From: Macrothele yani | Lineage: Eukaryota > Arthropoda > Arachnida > Araneae > Macrothelidae | Length of the DNA: 64,000 nucleotides | Assembly: GCA_039090855.1 (NCBI GenBank) | Contig: CM076990.1 | Span: forward strand, 199,459,232 to 199,523,231 | Direction of reading: 5' to 3' | In this document: positions 35,650-46,670 of the stretch, one piece after another | How the letters are laid out: every line of letters starts with the position of its first letter | How positions within the stretch are numbered: the first letter of the stretch is position 1 | Position numbers and translations under genes: made by a program | The notes under the pieces: generated by a model | What the model was told of the DNA's origin: nothing | Databases searched by the model: none | The model's input: the letters and a program-made list of their open reading frames with translations, nothing else

Positions 35650-35860
35650 AGGAAATTGGGAAAGAAGTGAATGGAGCGAGCGGTAAGTGTGTGGTCTGGT
35701 GTATTGGATAATGTGAGAGGACAGGCTGGTGTAGGTGTGATTTTAAGTGAAAAGATGAAGAACAACTTGATTCACTATAGCTGCATAAATGAGAGAATTC
35801 TTTGGATTTGTTTGAAAGTGAAACTTCAGAGAACAGTAATTGCTGTAGTCAGAGTACCTG
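35650..35860 (+). mobile_element. LINE-B 5' fragment (endonuclease start)
   Basis: Encodes VSVWSGVLDNVRGQAGVGVI and YSCINERILWI, then KLQRTVIAVVRVP. It matches the 46.7-46.95 kb fragment and fits the start of a LINE apurinic endonuclease (…GVGVILSEK…, IAVVYAP-like). Truncated on both sides. Confidence 0.65.
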
Positions 35861-36266
35861 AATGTAGACGTACACGCTAGGCTGGAGAGTAAACATTTTT
35901 TTTTTTTCGAAATTCGATATGCCCTACAGCGGAAAAGTTGTGTATTGCTACGTAAACCATGTGCGAAAATTTTAGCAAAATTCAAATAATATCTTAGGGT
36001 TCTACTTTACCTCCAAAATTTTGATATTTGGGTAAAATGGTCACATTTTCATGTCCGTTGTGAGAAAAGAACAGTGTTCGTTACAGACTTTCTCTAGTGC
36101 GCACAAACTATCTGTTGGTACCTAAAAAGATGTGCACAACTTTTCAGGCAAAGCAACTAATATCTTATGGTTCCAATTTAATGCAACAATACTCCATGCT
36201 TAAGGAAAATTGCAATACTTTGACACCTAGTGTTCACCATGTGATTTGTTTCCTAGTTGTATTAGT

Positions 36267-36301
36267 GTGTGCACTACTGCATTGAAAGCAGTAGTGCACA
36301 C
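36267..36301. repeat. Perfect 14-bp hairpin, 7-nt loop
   Basis: GTGTGCACTACTGC (36267-36280) and its exact inverse (36288-36301) around ATTGAAA. Confidence 0.85.
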
Positions 36302-36459
36302 TGCACACCATGCTGCTCTTCACATTAATCATGTTTCAGAAAAATCCCAGAACTCATCATGAGGAGGTGGCTGCACAGCAAGTTCCACCTGTGCCCAACC
36401 CAACCACCCATCCATTAGGGCAAATCAATTTTCTGTTCTTCTTTTTTAATCTTCAATTT

Positions 36460-36690
36460 CCTGTTCTTTATTAATTTTTACCCAGAAATCCGATTTACTT
36501 TCGAAGGCTGGCATTATTTGCCGTGCTTCCAACCATACTCTAATAAATCAATCCCTTTGTTCTTCGCAAACAGCAGCAGACGCTTCTGTTGTCAACTTAA
36601 CACATCTCTCCACTCCCTGATTTTGACAAGGGAAATTTTGCGTGCCTGATTGCTTAACAATGTCCTTACAGTCACTGTTGCATAGGTTCA
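36460..36690 (-). pseudogene. Uncharacterised transposase-like family, C-terminal relic
   Basis: The minus strand reads NFPCQNQGVERCVKLTTEAS then AAVCEEQRD and RVWLEARQIMPAFESKSDFW. From memory this is the C-terminal signature (FPCHTQAVERCVKLVTEAS, ESRQIMP) of an uncharacterised protein family that is multicopy in many invertebrate genomes and is probably transposon-derived. There is one stop (TGA for Gly) after EQRD. The N-terminal half of the same family lies beside it on the opposite strand. Confidence 0.55.
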
Positions 36691-36869
36691 TTATTTTATT
36701 GTCAGTTAAATGAGTAGTCAATGGCGGTTCGCTTAAGACGCACGATTGTCAGTCAATTAGGTCAAAATAATCCTTCCCCTGCAAATACACAGATTGCATC
36801 ACAGTTTTGTGCCTTTGCTCTAAGGATCCTGAGAAAGCCAAGTTCTCTGATGTTTCCTCTCGTCAGTGA

Positions 36870-37530
36870 TCACAGCCAGAAGTATTGATTCTAGATGGCC
36901 AAAATAGCCATTCATTTGGATTATGTGGTCCAGAACGCTCTTCAGATCCTGGGCAAGATATCTGGATGTATGGAGCCATCATTTCAAATGTACTTTTGGA
37001 AGATGTGGGAATAATAACTCAAGTTGATACTTCAAGTGTTATAGGTAGGCACAAAATTAGAAGGCAGAGGAAAAAAAACCCAGAGTAAACAGTTTCAAAA
37101 CGATAATCTGACTGCACATAAAGTTATTAAAGGGCTATATTTCGACGGGCATAAGGACCAAACCATAATGTATGAAGAATGTAAAGGAAAGCGGTTCAAA
37201 AAAAAAAAAATTACGGAAAAACACGTTACTATGCTGGAAGAACCTGAAAGTAAATAAATATCTTGGGAACACCACTCCTACATCTTCCACCGCAAAGGAC
37301 ATTGCCAAATGTTTGCTGGATTTCTTACATCCCAAGAATATCGGCCTAAGCAAACTGTTGGTGATAGGCTGCGATGGAACCGTTGTTAATATTGGGTTAA
37401 AGGAGGTGCCATTCACATTCTAGAGCTAGCCTGCCAAAAACCTCTTCAGTGGAGCATATGCCAGTTGCACGAAAACGAGTCACTTAATTCAACATTTGGA
37501 TGGCCAAACGAGTGGCACAAAAACATTTTC
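36870..37530 (+). pseudogene. Uncharacterised transposase-like family, central relic
   Basis: The plus strand reads LYFDGHKDQTIMYEE (about 37135), then KHVTMLEEPESKYLGNTTPTSS, AKDIAKCLLDFLHPKNIGLS, KLLVIGCDGTVVNIG and, after frame changes, HLIQHLDGQTSGTKTFSGEL. The Gly-Cys-Asp-Gly-Thr motif resembles an RNase H-like catalytic Asp. It matches my memory of the same invertebrate multicopy family as the 36.5 kb relic but runs in the opposite direction. Confidence 0.55.
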
Positions 37531-37534
37531 AGGG

Positions 37535-37580
37535 GAGCTAACCTCTGAATCTCAGAAAACAGCTTAGTGATGATTGATTT
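37535..37580 (+). mobile_element. LINE-B extreme 3' end
   Basis: GGAGCTAACCTCTGAATCTC and ACAGCTTAGTGATGATTGAT match the 3' end of LINE-B at 43411-43450. Nothing else of the element is present, so this is a very short 5'-truncated insertion fused to the transposase-like relic. Confidence 0.7.
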
Positions 37581-37966
37581 TTGGTGATCAGGTTAAGTTT
37601 GCCTATAGTCAGACAAATTTAACCTGCCTATAGTAGGCTGGGGGCTGAAAAGGCCAATTCATCAAAAAGAAAACATGGTTTCTCAGTATTTTTCTGTACT
37701 AATGAGATGCAATATGCCACGATGAGAGGAGGAAGTGCCACCATGACAGGAGTTAGAATAAATAATTCAAATTCGTATTTTTCAAGTTATGATATTTCTA
37801 AAATTAATCAATAACAGCTGCTGATACCTGAAGTGAAGATGCATCATCTTCCTTAGACATGTAAGTCATAAAAGCTGTCTACGCACAATTAAAAATTATC
37901 CCCGCTGATACTACAGACTAGTTTAAAAACTTTATTCACAAGTAAAAGCAAGTTAAAAGCGAGATC

Positions 37967-37994
37967 TTTCGGGATCCCTAGATCCCATCTTCAG
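37967..37994 (-). ncRNA. Hammerhead-like core motif, left arm of PLE A
   Basis: Inverted copy of the motif at 41019-41046: CTGAAGA, T, stem GGGATC/GATCCC, GAAA on the minus strand. Confidence 0.4.
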
Positions 37995-38126
37995 GCGTAA
38001 GGCCATAAAGAACAACAAGTGGTCCACTTATATACAATCAGGTTTGACCCATGATGCAACGCAGTAGGCTTTGACATCGGTCAACATAGCAAATCAAAAC
38101 GATCAAAGGTTCGAAGATATGAAAGA

Positions 38127-39399
38127 TTATACAATATTGTCTGTAGTGGTGCCAGGCATATCGATGGGATTAGTTTTTCCATATGTGAGGAATGAATGGC
38201 GGAAGTTCTGAATTACAGCATAAAGGCCCATATGAATGGATATATAGGCTCTCGGAGAGAAAACATTTCCCCTTGTAACTTTAGAGTTCAAAACCACAGC
38301 GTTCTTCCAGTCGGGTATTTTTCCCTCTTGGCCCACAGTTTCAGTTAGTGCTGTGTTGGTGGAGCCTGACCTCAAGTAATATTGGTGCTCAAGTAATATT
38401 GGTGTTCCGATAATCGGACTTTTAAGGTCCTGAGTGTCGAACCTATATAATATTTCACATCGTCTGGATTATTAGGGTTGACTAAAGGTATGCGATATAC
38501 ACCGGGTCTAGATAGATCGAGAATCACGTCACGATCAGTTCTGATAATAGAAAAGATGTTACGAGTCGAGACTCCAAAACCAAGACCATATTTCTTGCAT
38601 GTTTTTCTAAGGATTGTCACAAGTGGTTGAGAAAACTCAGTCTTGCCAATATACCGCAAAGTTGTTTTTGGGGTAGTTAGGGTAGTGGATCGAGTTCGTT
38701 GAACTATATTCATGAAGTGCCCGAAGTACGAATCCGGGTACCCAAAGGATCGGGCCATAGTCCGAATGTACTTAAGTTCATTGTCCAGGGCCCCGGGTGA
38801 TGACGAATGAGAATAAGCTCATTTAATATGGAAGTAGAAGGAGGTAGATTTATGACAAATAGGGTTAAAGGACGAAAACGGAATCATACAGGGCACAGCA
38901 GTTGGTTTACGATACACAGAAAAACTGATAAAATTGGTATTTAAGTCTCGAGTGAGTAGTATGTCTAAAAAGGGGAGCTTACCCCCAATTTCCAGTTCCA
39001 AAGTAAACTTAATCGTGGGGAACTGTGAGGAGCATTCAGTAAAATCCTCTAGTAGAGACATTGAATGTGGCCAAAAGACTAACATGTCGTCTACATACCT
39101 GATCAATAAAATAGGTTGAACAGGAAAAATTGACATAACTAATTCCTCAAGAGACTGGAGGAAAATTTCCGCCAAAACCGGGGAAAGGGGGAGCCCATAG
39201 GTGCACCCTCCTTTTGAAGATAAATTTTGTCACCAAATTTGAAATAAGATCTCTTGGCTACCAACTGGAGCGCAGATTTAATGGCTTCAATCTCGTGGGG
39301 GTATATAGTTAAGTTGGCCTGTAATTTGGTGGTAATGATGGAATGAACAATATCAAGGGGAACACTCGGTAACAGAGAGACCACATCTAATGAAGCCAT
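38127..39399 (-). pseudogene. PLE A reverse transcriptase-GIY-YIG, left (minus) copy
   Basis: Broken minus-strand frames: 39399-39139 (MASLDVVSLLPSVPLD, YLQKEGAPMGS), 39175-38819 (LIRYVDDMLVFWP, then EIGGKLPFLDILL), 38758-38372 (GVYRIPLVN, YYIGSTLRTLKVRLSEHQ) and 38375-38127. A 4-base difference at about 39185 disrupts the LISPVLAE segment. The catalytic YVDD is intact. It is the mirror of the plus-strand copy. Confidence 0.88.
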
Positions 39400-39625
39400 G
39401 ATGAAGTTCGTTCCCGTAGTGTTAATTGCAGTTATACGTGAAATGGCTTGGGTAGAGCTTTTTCTAGTGGGGGAATATAGTTAAGTTGGGAATATAGTTA
39501 AAGGAGAGTTACTAGTAAGTGGTCAACCACTTACTAGTAATAGTAACTCTCCTTTTTCTATTAAAAGCTCTACCCAAGCCATTTCATTTATAACTGCGGT
39601 TAACACTACGGGAACGAACTTCATC

Positions 39626-40842
39626 ATGGCTTCATTAGATGTGATCTCTCTGTCCCCGAGTGTTACCCTTGATATTGTTCATTCCATCATTACCACCAAA
39701 TTACAGGCCAACTTAACTATATTCCACCACAAGATTGAAGCCATTAAATCTGCCCTCCAGTTGGTAGCCAAGAGATCTTATTTCAAATTTGGTGACAAAA
39801 TTTATCTTCAAGAGGAGGGTGCACCTATGGGCTCTCTCATTTCTCCGGTTTTGGCGGAAATTTTCCTCCAGTCTCTTGAGGAATTAGTTATGTCAATTTT
39901 TCCTGTTCAACCTATTTTATTGATCAGGTATGTAGACGACATGTTAGTCTTTTCGCCACATTCAATGTCTCTACTAGAGGATTTTACCGAATGCTTCTCC
40001 TCACAGTTCCCACGATTAAGTTTACTTTGGAACTGGAAATTAGGGGCAAGCTCCCCATTTTAGACATACTACTCACTCAAGACTTAAATACCAATTTTAT
40101 CAGTTTTTCTGTGTATCGTAAACCAACTGCTGTGCCCTGTATGATTCCGTTTTCTTCCTTTAACCCTATTTGTCATAAATCTACCTCTTTCTACTTCCAT
40201 ATTAAACGAGCTTATTCTCATTCGTCATCACCCGGGGCCCTGGACAATGAACTTAAGTACATTCGGACTATGGCCCGATCCTTTGGGTACCCGGATTCGT
40301 ACTTCGGACGCTTCATGAATATAGTTCAACGAACTCGATCCACTACCCTAACTACCCCAAAAACAACTTTGCGGTATATTGGCAAGACTGAGTTTTCTCA
40401 ACCACTTGTGACAATCCTTAGAAAAACATGCAAGAAATATGGTCTTGGTTTTGGAGTCTCGACTCGTAACATCTTTTCTATTATCAGAACTGATCGTGAC
40501 GTGATTCTCGATCTATCTAGACCCGGTGTATACCGCATACCTTTAGTCAACCCTAATATTCCAGACGATGTGAAATATTATATAGGTTCGACACTCAGGA
40601 CCTTAAAAGTCCGATTATCGGAACACCAATATTACTTGAGGTCAGGCTCCACCAACACAGCACTAACTGAAACTGTGGACCAAGAGGGAAAAATACCCGA
40701 CTGGAAGAACGCTGTGGTTTTGAACTCTAAAGTAACAAGGGGAAATGTTTTCTCTCCGAGAGCCTATATATCCATTCATATGGGCCTTTATGCTGTAACT
40801 CAGAACTTCTGCCATTCATTCCTCACATATGGAAAAAACTAA
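39626..40842 (+). pseudogene. PLE A reverse transcriptase-GIY-YIG, right (plus) copy
   Basis: Frame 1 (39626-40063) starts at MASLDVISLSPSVTLD (RT motif with the first catalytic Asp), then EGAPMGSLISPVLAE and LIRYVDDMLVF. After a one-base C-run difference at about 40010, frame 2 (to 40842) continues PTIKFTLELE, FSVYRKPTAVPCMIPFSS, RPGVYRIPLVN, KYYIGSTLRTLKVRLSEHQ and a C-terminal segment ending YGKN. RT plus GIY-YIG endonuclease in one polypeptide is diagnostic of endonuclease-bearing Penelope-like elements. The RT N-terminus is missing. Confidence 0.92.
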
Positions 40843-41018
40843 TCCCCATCGAAATGCCTGGCACCACTACGGACAATATTGTATAACCTTTCATATCTTC
40901 GAACCTTTGATCGTTTTGATTTGCTATGTTGACCGATGTCAACGCCTACTGCGTTGCATCATGGGTCAAACCTGATTGTATATAAGTGGACCACTTGTTG
41001 TTCTTTATGGCCTTACGC

Positions 41019-41046
41019 CTGAAGATGGGATCTAGGGATCCCGAAA
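41019..41046 (+). ncRNA. Hammerhead-like core motif of PLE A
   Basis: CTGAAGA (41019-41025), T, perfect 6-bp stem GGGATC/GATCCC with loop TAGG, then GAAA (41043-41046), about 180 bases after the coding stop and about 140 bases from the element end. The order matches CUGANGA-stem-GAAA. Stems I and III were not proven. Confidence 0.45.
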
Positions 41047-41186
41047 GATCTCGCTTTTAACTTGCTTTTACTTGTGAATAAAGTTTTTAAACTAGTCCAT
41101 AGTATCAGCGGGGATAATTTTTAATCGTATGTAGACAGCTTTTATTACTTACATGTTCCTTTCGTGCGAAACACAGTTTTTACCTG

Positions 41187-41410
41187 ATCTTCCTTAGAGT
41201 TCCTTGTTTCTTTATTGGCCTCATGCTTCTTTTGGTCTGCTTAACTGCTTTGATGCTTAAGTGACTGCCAGATGTATGGTGATAATGAACTTCCAGTTGT
41301 ACCACAATTGCATTACGCATCAAAGATATAAAACTCACAGAGTTTTGTTCCAGAACTCTTAGGTGGAATGACCACTTGGAACAGTCAGCTGGAGGCTGAT
41401 CACCCACACT
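41187..41410 (-). other. Unidentified open frame in an older repeat split by PLE A
   Basis: 75 open codons on the minus strand (MGDQPPADCSKWSFHLRVLE…). The reading runs into the PLE A target site; across the excised PLE the left flank (37857 downwards) continues as plausible but broken sequence. I do not recognise the protein. It is probably part of an old repeat. Confidence 0.35.
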
Positions 41411-41497
41411 GATGAATTTTTATAATTTTTAAGACTCAAAGAAAGAATTTGAAGGACTCAAATTGTGGATATGGAGGCCCTACCACACTTGAGAAGG

Positions 41498-43463
41498 ATG
41501 GTCTACCACATAATCAACCTGGAACTAATAAATGGCGTATGAAAAGATAAGCTGGTTCGCCACAGTAAGGCAAAAGATAGGAAGGAGAAAGTGGAAAGGC
41601 ATGAACTGGCTTTTTGGAAAGATAGAAAGTCCTTCTGGAAATACATGAGACTCAGGAAGAATAGGGGAAACAAAGTTGTAAGTTGTGTGAAGAATGAGAT
41701 CGGGGAAATGATATGGGAGCCCAATGAGTTAAGTGAAAGATGGGTTGAATACTTCTGTGAGTTATTAGATCAGGAGAGCAAAAATGAGACAGATGCAGAT
41801 GATGTCACAATGAGAGATGAAAGCACAGGAGGGATCTCAAGAGAAGAAGTGTGTAAAGCTCTAAAATCTCTTCAGAATGGTAAGGCTCCAGGAGTTGATG
41901 GCATAACTGCAGAGATGTTGAAGTATGGTGGTGACTCTATAATTGACTGGTTAACTGAAATTTGCCAGTTGTGCTGGGAGTTAGGAATAGTCTCTCGGGA
42001 TTGGAAGGATGCTATCATTGTTCCCTTATATAAGGGAAAAGGTGATCAGACTGAATGCAAGAACTATAGTGGTATTAGCCTACTGAGTGAGCCAGGGAAA
42101 GTGTTTGGTAAGGTTGTTATTGAAAAAGTATGGGGTCTTACATCATTGAAAGTGTGGGATGTTCAGAGTGGTTTTATGCCTGGTAAAGGCTGCACTAATC
42201 AGAATTTTGCATTACACATGATGATTGAAAAGTATCTGGCTGTTGGGAAGAAAGTTTTTACTGCCTTCATAGATTAAGAGAAAGCTTACGACCGAGTCAA
42301 TAGTACACTTTTGTGGAAGGTATTGAATGAATATGGTGTTACTGGGAATCTACTTAATAGTGTAAAAGCCATGTATGCTGGTAGTAGAGCTTGTGTACGA
42401 GTGAATGGTGTTTTATCAAAATGGTTTTCCATTGGTGCAGGAGTTAGACAAGGTTGTGTAATGTCACCATGGCTGTTTAATATATTTATGGACGCATGCA
42501 TGCGTGAGGCCAAAATAGATAATAGTGGTTTATGTCTTGGTGATATCCGTGTGTGCAGATTGCTGTATGCTGATGACACTGTCCTGTTGGCAGAGAGCAA
42601 AAGTGAGTTGCAGAGTATGTTGACTCGGATGCACGAAGTTTGCATGAAATTCAAACTGAGTATAAATAAGGGAAAAACCAAAGTTATGGTGTTTGAGAGA
42701 GGAATGGGTAGCACTGAATGTAATGTAAGTATGAATGGCACTGTGATTGAACAGGTGAGTGAGTTTGTGTATTTAGGAAGCATGTTTGACAGAGAGAACA
42801 AGTTGGATGGTGAAATCAGTAGGCGAGTGAATTCTTCTTTGAAAGTCATAGCTGCTCTGGGAGGTTTTCACAGGAATGATGGGTTCTCTAGAGAGTCCCG
42901 CATGACTGTGTATGAAACAGTAATTGTTCCTACTCTGATGTATGGCAGTGAAACCTGGGTACTGCAGAAGAAGCATAGGAGTCGTTTGTGTGCTGGAGAA
43001 ATGCGTTACTTACGTGGGGTTTGTGGCAAGACACGATCTGATTGTGTGAGGAATGAAGACATATTGCAGTTGTGTGATGTAAAGCAAAATGTTGTTAGCA
43101 AGGTGGAGACCAATATGCTTCGGTGGTTTGGCCATGTTGAAAGAATGAGTGATGAAATGCTTACTAAGAAAATATTTTCAACCCAAGTGGCAGGAAGGAA
43201 AGGCAGAGGAAGGCCAAGGAAGACATGGGTGGATCAGATTCAGGAGTGTCTGCATGAGAAAAAGATTATGAGTATGAAGTATAAAAGATCTTGCGTAAGG
43301 TGTGTAATGGATATCAGTGAACCACGAGTTGTATGTCAAGATCGCTGTAAATGGCAAAGTTTGATACGACAACAATAAGTAAAATATCTGGAAGTTTGTA
43401 TTTCTTTTTGGAGCTAACCTCTGAATCTCAGAGAACAGCTTAGTGAGTGATATGTATGTATGT
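41498..43463 (+). mobile_element. LINE-B, best copy (5'-truncated non-LTR retrotransposon)
   Basis: Contains the post-endonuclease linker, the RT and the C-terminal domain, then the 3' end GAGCTAACCTCTGAATCTC…CAGCTTAGTGAGTGATATG and a (GTAT)n tail at about 43451-43467. No endonuclease domain is present in this copy. At least six other fragments of the family occur in the window. Confidence 0.9.
41591..43378 (+). pseudogene. LINE-B reverse transcriptase, one nonsense codon from open
   Basis: A single frame of about 595 codons interrupted only by TAA at 42275-42277, just after FTAFID and just before EKAYDRV, inside the catalytic RT motif (a Leu or Tyr codon is expected). Motifs: NGKAPGVDGITAEML, NYSGISLLSEPGKVF (the usual Arg-Pro is changed to Ser-Gly), FID…EKAYDRV, GVRQGCVMSPWLFNIF, CRLLYADDTVLLAES (YADD), KLSINKGKTKVMVFE. 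The C-terminal RWFGHVERMSDEML and GRGRPRKTWVDQIQ segments are typical of LINE C-termini. Confidence 0.92.
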
Positions 43464-43475
43464 ATGTAAAAAGAT

Positions 43476-46400
43476 GGGATGTAAGGTCAGGTGATGCGTA
43501 ACATCACAGCCTCTCCTTGACAAATGTCAACCCCGCCTTCTCGTGGTACATCCTGTTCCCACTAAAGGGGCTCTGACGACCGCCAATAGCGGTATAACTA
43601 TAACATCTGGATTAGAGGAAATTCTATCCCACACTCACCAACCCGCTTGGCCAGCGTGGTGAGTTATGGCCAAACCCCTCCAAAATGATTCCACAACTTA
43701 AATCTTGGCCCTCAGTCTCCGGCAGCTGGAATGTACCTGGCCAAGGCAGCGGCCAGTGCGACATGAAGGCAGAGGGTGCTAAGAATCACCGGAGGAACGG
43801 ACTAGGCTGCCATCTGATGCTGACCTTGGCTACGTACAACGGACGCTCCCAATCTTCTGATTCAAGGCTTCTCGAATTGGAAGAGGAACTACAAAGGATC
43901 AAGTGGGACATCGTGGGGCTAAGTGAGGTAAGGAGAAAAGGAGAAGATCTCATCGAACTGAAAAGTGGACATCTCTTCTACTATCGTGGGACAGATACTG
44001 GCAGAACTAGTGGTGTTGGATTTATAATAAACAAGAAACTGAAGGATAAAGTTGTAGAAGTTGAAAGTTCCTCTGACAGAGCTGCACGACTTGTTATCCA
44101 ACTCTCGAAAAGATACCAGGCTCAGATTATTCAAACTTATGCACCCACCACAAGTCATCCTGAAGAAGAAATTGAAGAATTTTATGAGGAAATTTGTCAT
44201 CTAAATAATAAAGGTAAGCAGCATTTGAAAATAATTATGGGAGATTTCAATGCAAAAATAGGGCAACGGCAACAGAATGAAACTTCAGTAGGTAAATTCG
44301 GTCACGGCAACAGAAACCAGCGTGGAAATACTCTCGTTGAGTTTGCAGAGGCAGAAGGGTTTTTCATCTTGAACTCCTTCTTCAAGAAAAAGCCACACAG
44401 GAAATGGACATGGAGACATCCAAATGGGACGACAAGTGAAATTGATTTTATTATGTGTAACAAAAAATTCATCATAGAAGACTGCAGTGTGCTAAACAAG
44501 TTCAACACAGGTAGTGACCATAGATTGGTGAGATGTAAGATGCACCTCAACACCAAACTTGAACGTGGCAAGCTCATAAGACAAACAAAATCTATTGACA
44601 TAACCAACCTTAAAAGACACCATAATACCTTCAAGTTGGAACTGAAGAACAGGTTCTCTGCTTTAGAAGGCCTAACATCGGAAGAAGTGGACAGCTCTGA
44701 AGTTAACAGAAAAGTAACCAAAGCTCTTATGGAAACAGCAACAAAATTAGCTGGGTCTAAGAACAAGTTGCATGTAAACACATTATCAGGAAAACGAAAA
44801 TGTTGATGCAAAAAAGAAGAGAGATGAGGACAACTAAAGAAGATGTGACTTCCAAAGTGGAATATATAGAGCTATGCAAGACAGTAAGAAAAAGTATCAC
44901 TGAAGACATAAGAAAATTCAACTGTGAACTAGTGAGGAAAGCAATTGAAAACAACCAAAGCCTAAAGATAGCAAAGGGACATCTCAGTAAGGGAAGAAAA
45001 CAGATTATAGCACTGAGAAAAGAAGATGGTTCTGTAACAAGAAATAGAGGCGAAATTTTGACAAGAGTGAAAGATTTCTACTCCAAATTATATGAAAGGC
45101 ATAATACATGTACTCCAGACATCATGAAAGATACCGGTACCAGAGTTCCTCCAGTCCTTCCAGCAGAAGTTGCACATGCAATCAAGAACATGAAGCGGGG
45201 AAAAGCTCCAGAAGAAGATGGAATTACTGTAGACATCATACAAGAAGCAAGTGGAGAAATCGAAACAGTACTCGCCCACATTTTCACTCGATGCCTTAAT
45301 GAAGGAAAGATTCCTGAGGATTGGAACACCGCTACAATGATCCTGCTACATAAGAAAGGTGACATTGAGGATCTCAGAAACTACAGACCTATCAGCCTCC
45401 TATCAGTAGTTTATAAAATCTTCACTAAAGTTCTTTCACACCGCTTGAAGGTAACACTGGACATGGCTCAACCGAGAGAACAAGCTGGATTCAGGAGTGG
45501 CTACAGCACAATAGATCATATCCACGTACTGAGAGAACTAATTGAAAGAGCGAGGGAATATGAACTTCCATTGTGCATGGCTTTTATCGATTATGAAAAA
45601 GCCTTTGATTCGGTGAAACCATCAGCAGTTACAATGGCTCTGAAAACCTGCGGTATTGAAGATGCATACATTAATATTATTAATAACATCTATGAAAATG
45701 CAAGTGCAAAGATTCGGCTGTTTGAAAATACAACACACATAAAAATTGGAAAGGGAGTGAGACAAGGTGACACCACATCTCCGAAGCTCTTTAATGCCAC
45801 ATAGGAGGGTGTTTTTCAGTCGCTGAGCTGGGAAAACAAAGGGATAAAGATTAATGGAGATTATCTAACCCACCTTCGTTTTGCTGATGACGTCATCATT
45901 TTTGCAACTACCCCATCAGTGCAGAGTATGATCCAGGAACTTGCTGACAAGAGTAAAGAAGTGGGATTAAAAATGAACTTTCAGAAGACAAAAGTGATGT
46001 TCAATGCTTTTACAAGAAATGAAGATTTATTGATTGATGGAGAAAAGCTGGAGATAACAGACACGTACGTTTATCTTGGACAGCAGATATCAAGTGAGGG
46101 TCACATTGGTGAAGAAATTAATCGGCGTACAAAACTTGCCTGGAGAGCTTTTGGAAGAAACAGCATAATTTTCAAGAGCAATATGCCATTATGTCTTAAA
46201 AGAAAAGTGTTTGATCAATGCATCCTTCCAGTGCTTACGTATGGTGCAGAGACGTGGACCTTAACTAAAAGAGATATACAAAGACTGCAGACAACTCAAA
46301 GCAGCATGGAGAGGTGCATGCTTCGTGTAACCAGGAGAGATAAGAAGAGGAACTCGTGGATCCGAAAAATGACAAGAGTGGAAGACATCATGATCAGAGT

Positions 46401-46658
46401 TAAATCCCTGAAATGGCAATGGGCTGGACATACTGCCAGAAGGACAGATCATCGATGGACAGCCGAAATTTTAGATTGGATTCCAAGGGACAGGAAAAGA
46501 CCCAGAAGAAGACTACATGGGAGATGGGTGGATGAAATTCGAAAGTATGCAGGGGTGACATGGAGGAGACTGGCACAAGACAGACCGTTGTGGAGGAAAC
46601 TTGGGGAGACCTTCGTCCAGCAGTGGATTGATAATGGTTGACAATGATGATGATGATG
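43476..46658 (+). mobile_element. LINE-A copy 2, apparently full length (3.18 kb)
   Basis: Bounded by ATGTAAAAAGAT at 43464-43475 and 46659-46670. It has a ~200-base 5' leader (43480-43680) absent from copy 1, one long coding region and a (GAT)n tail. It sits exactly between the 3' tail of one LINE-B and the 5' start of another LINE-B fragment. Confidence 0.92.
43685..46641 (+). pseudogene. LINE-A endonuclease-reverse transcriptase (copy 2)
   Basis: Frame 43685-44806 contains a Met-initiated leader, then MLTLATYNGRS, GLSEVRRKG, QTYAPT, GDFNAKIG, EIDFIMCNK and GSDHRLVRCK, i.e. the whole endonuclease without the frame break of copy 1. A one-A deletion at about 44795 (AAAA versus AAAAA) shifts to 44800-45804: NYRPISLLSV, FIDYEKAFDSV, GVRQGDTTSPKLFNA. 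A TAG at 45802-45804 (TTG in copy 1) then interrupts, and the frame continues from 45805 through LRFADDVIIFA and 45919-46641 to the WIDNG end, with one 3-base in-frame deletion near 45928. One frameshift and one nonsense codon separate it from an open ~985-residue frame. Confidence 0.92.
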
Positions 46659-46670
46659 ATGTAAAAAGAT

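Larger units (their letters stand above)
35192..36745. repeat. 28-bp exact direct repeat 1.5 kb apart
   Basis: The 28-mer starting TCAATGGCGGTTCGCTTAAG is identical at 35192-35219 and 36718-36745. A partial extra copy (GGCGGTTCGCTTA) precedes the first at 35179. The second copy sits between two ATTGTCAG direct repeats at about 36700 and 36746. Confidence 0.85.
37858..41186. mobile_element. Penelope-like element A: 3.3-kb near-perfect palindrome
   Basis: Direct repeat ATCTTCCTTAGA at 37846-37857 and 41187-41198 bounds the insertion. The whole element is an inverted repeat symmetric about 39524. The left half encodes the element on the minus strand and the right half on the plus strand, so both outer ends are the element's 3' end (TTGTGAATAAA plus the hammerhead-like motif). 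The centre is an exact palindrome (39510-39540, TTACTAGTAAGTGGT and inverse around CA). Both halves begin inside the RT domain, so each is 5'-truncated at the same place. The arms differ by scattered substitutions and a few indels. Confidence 0.92.
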
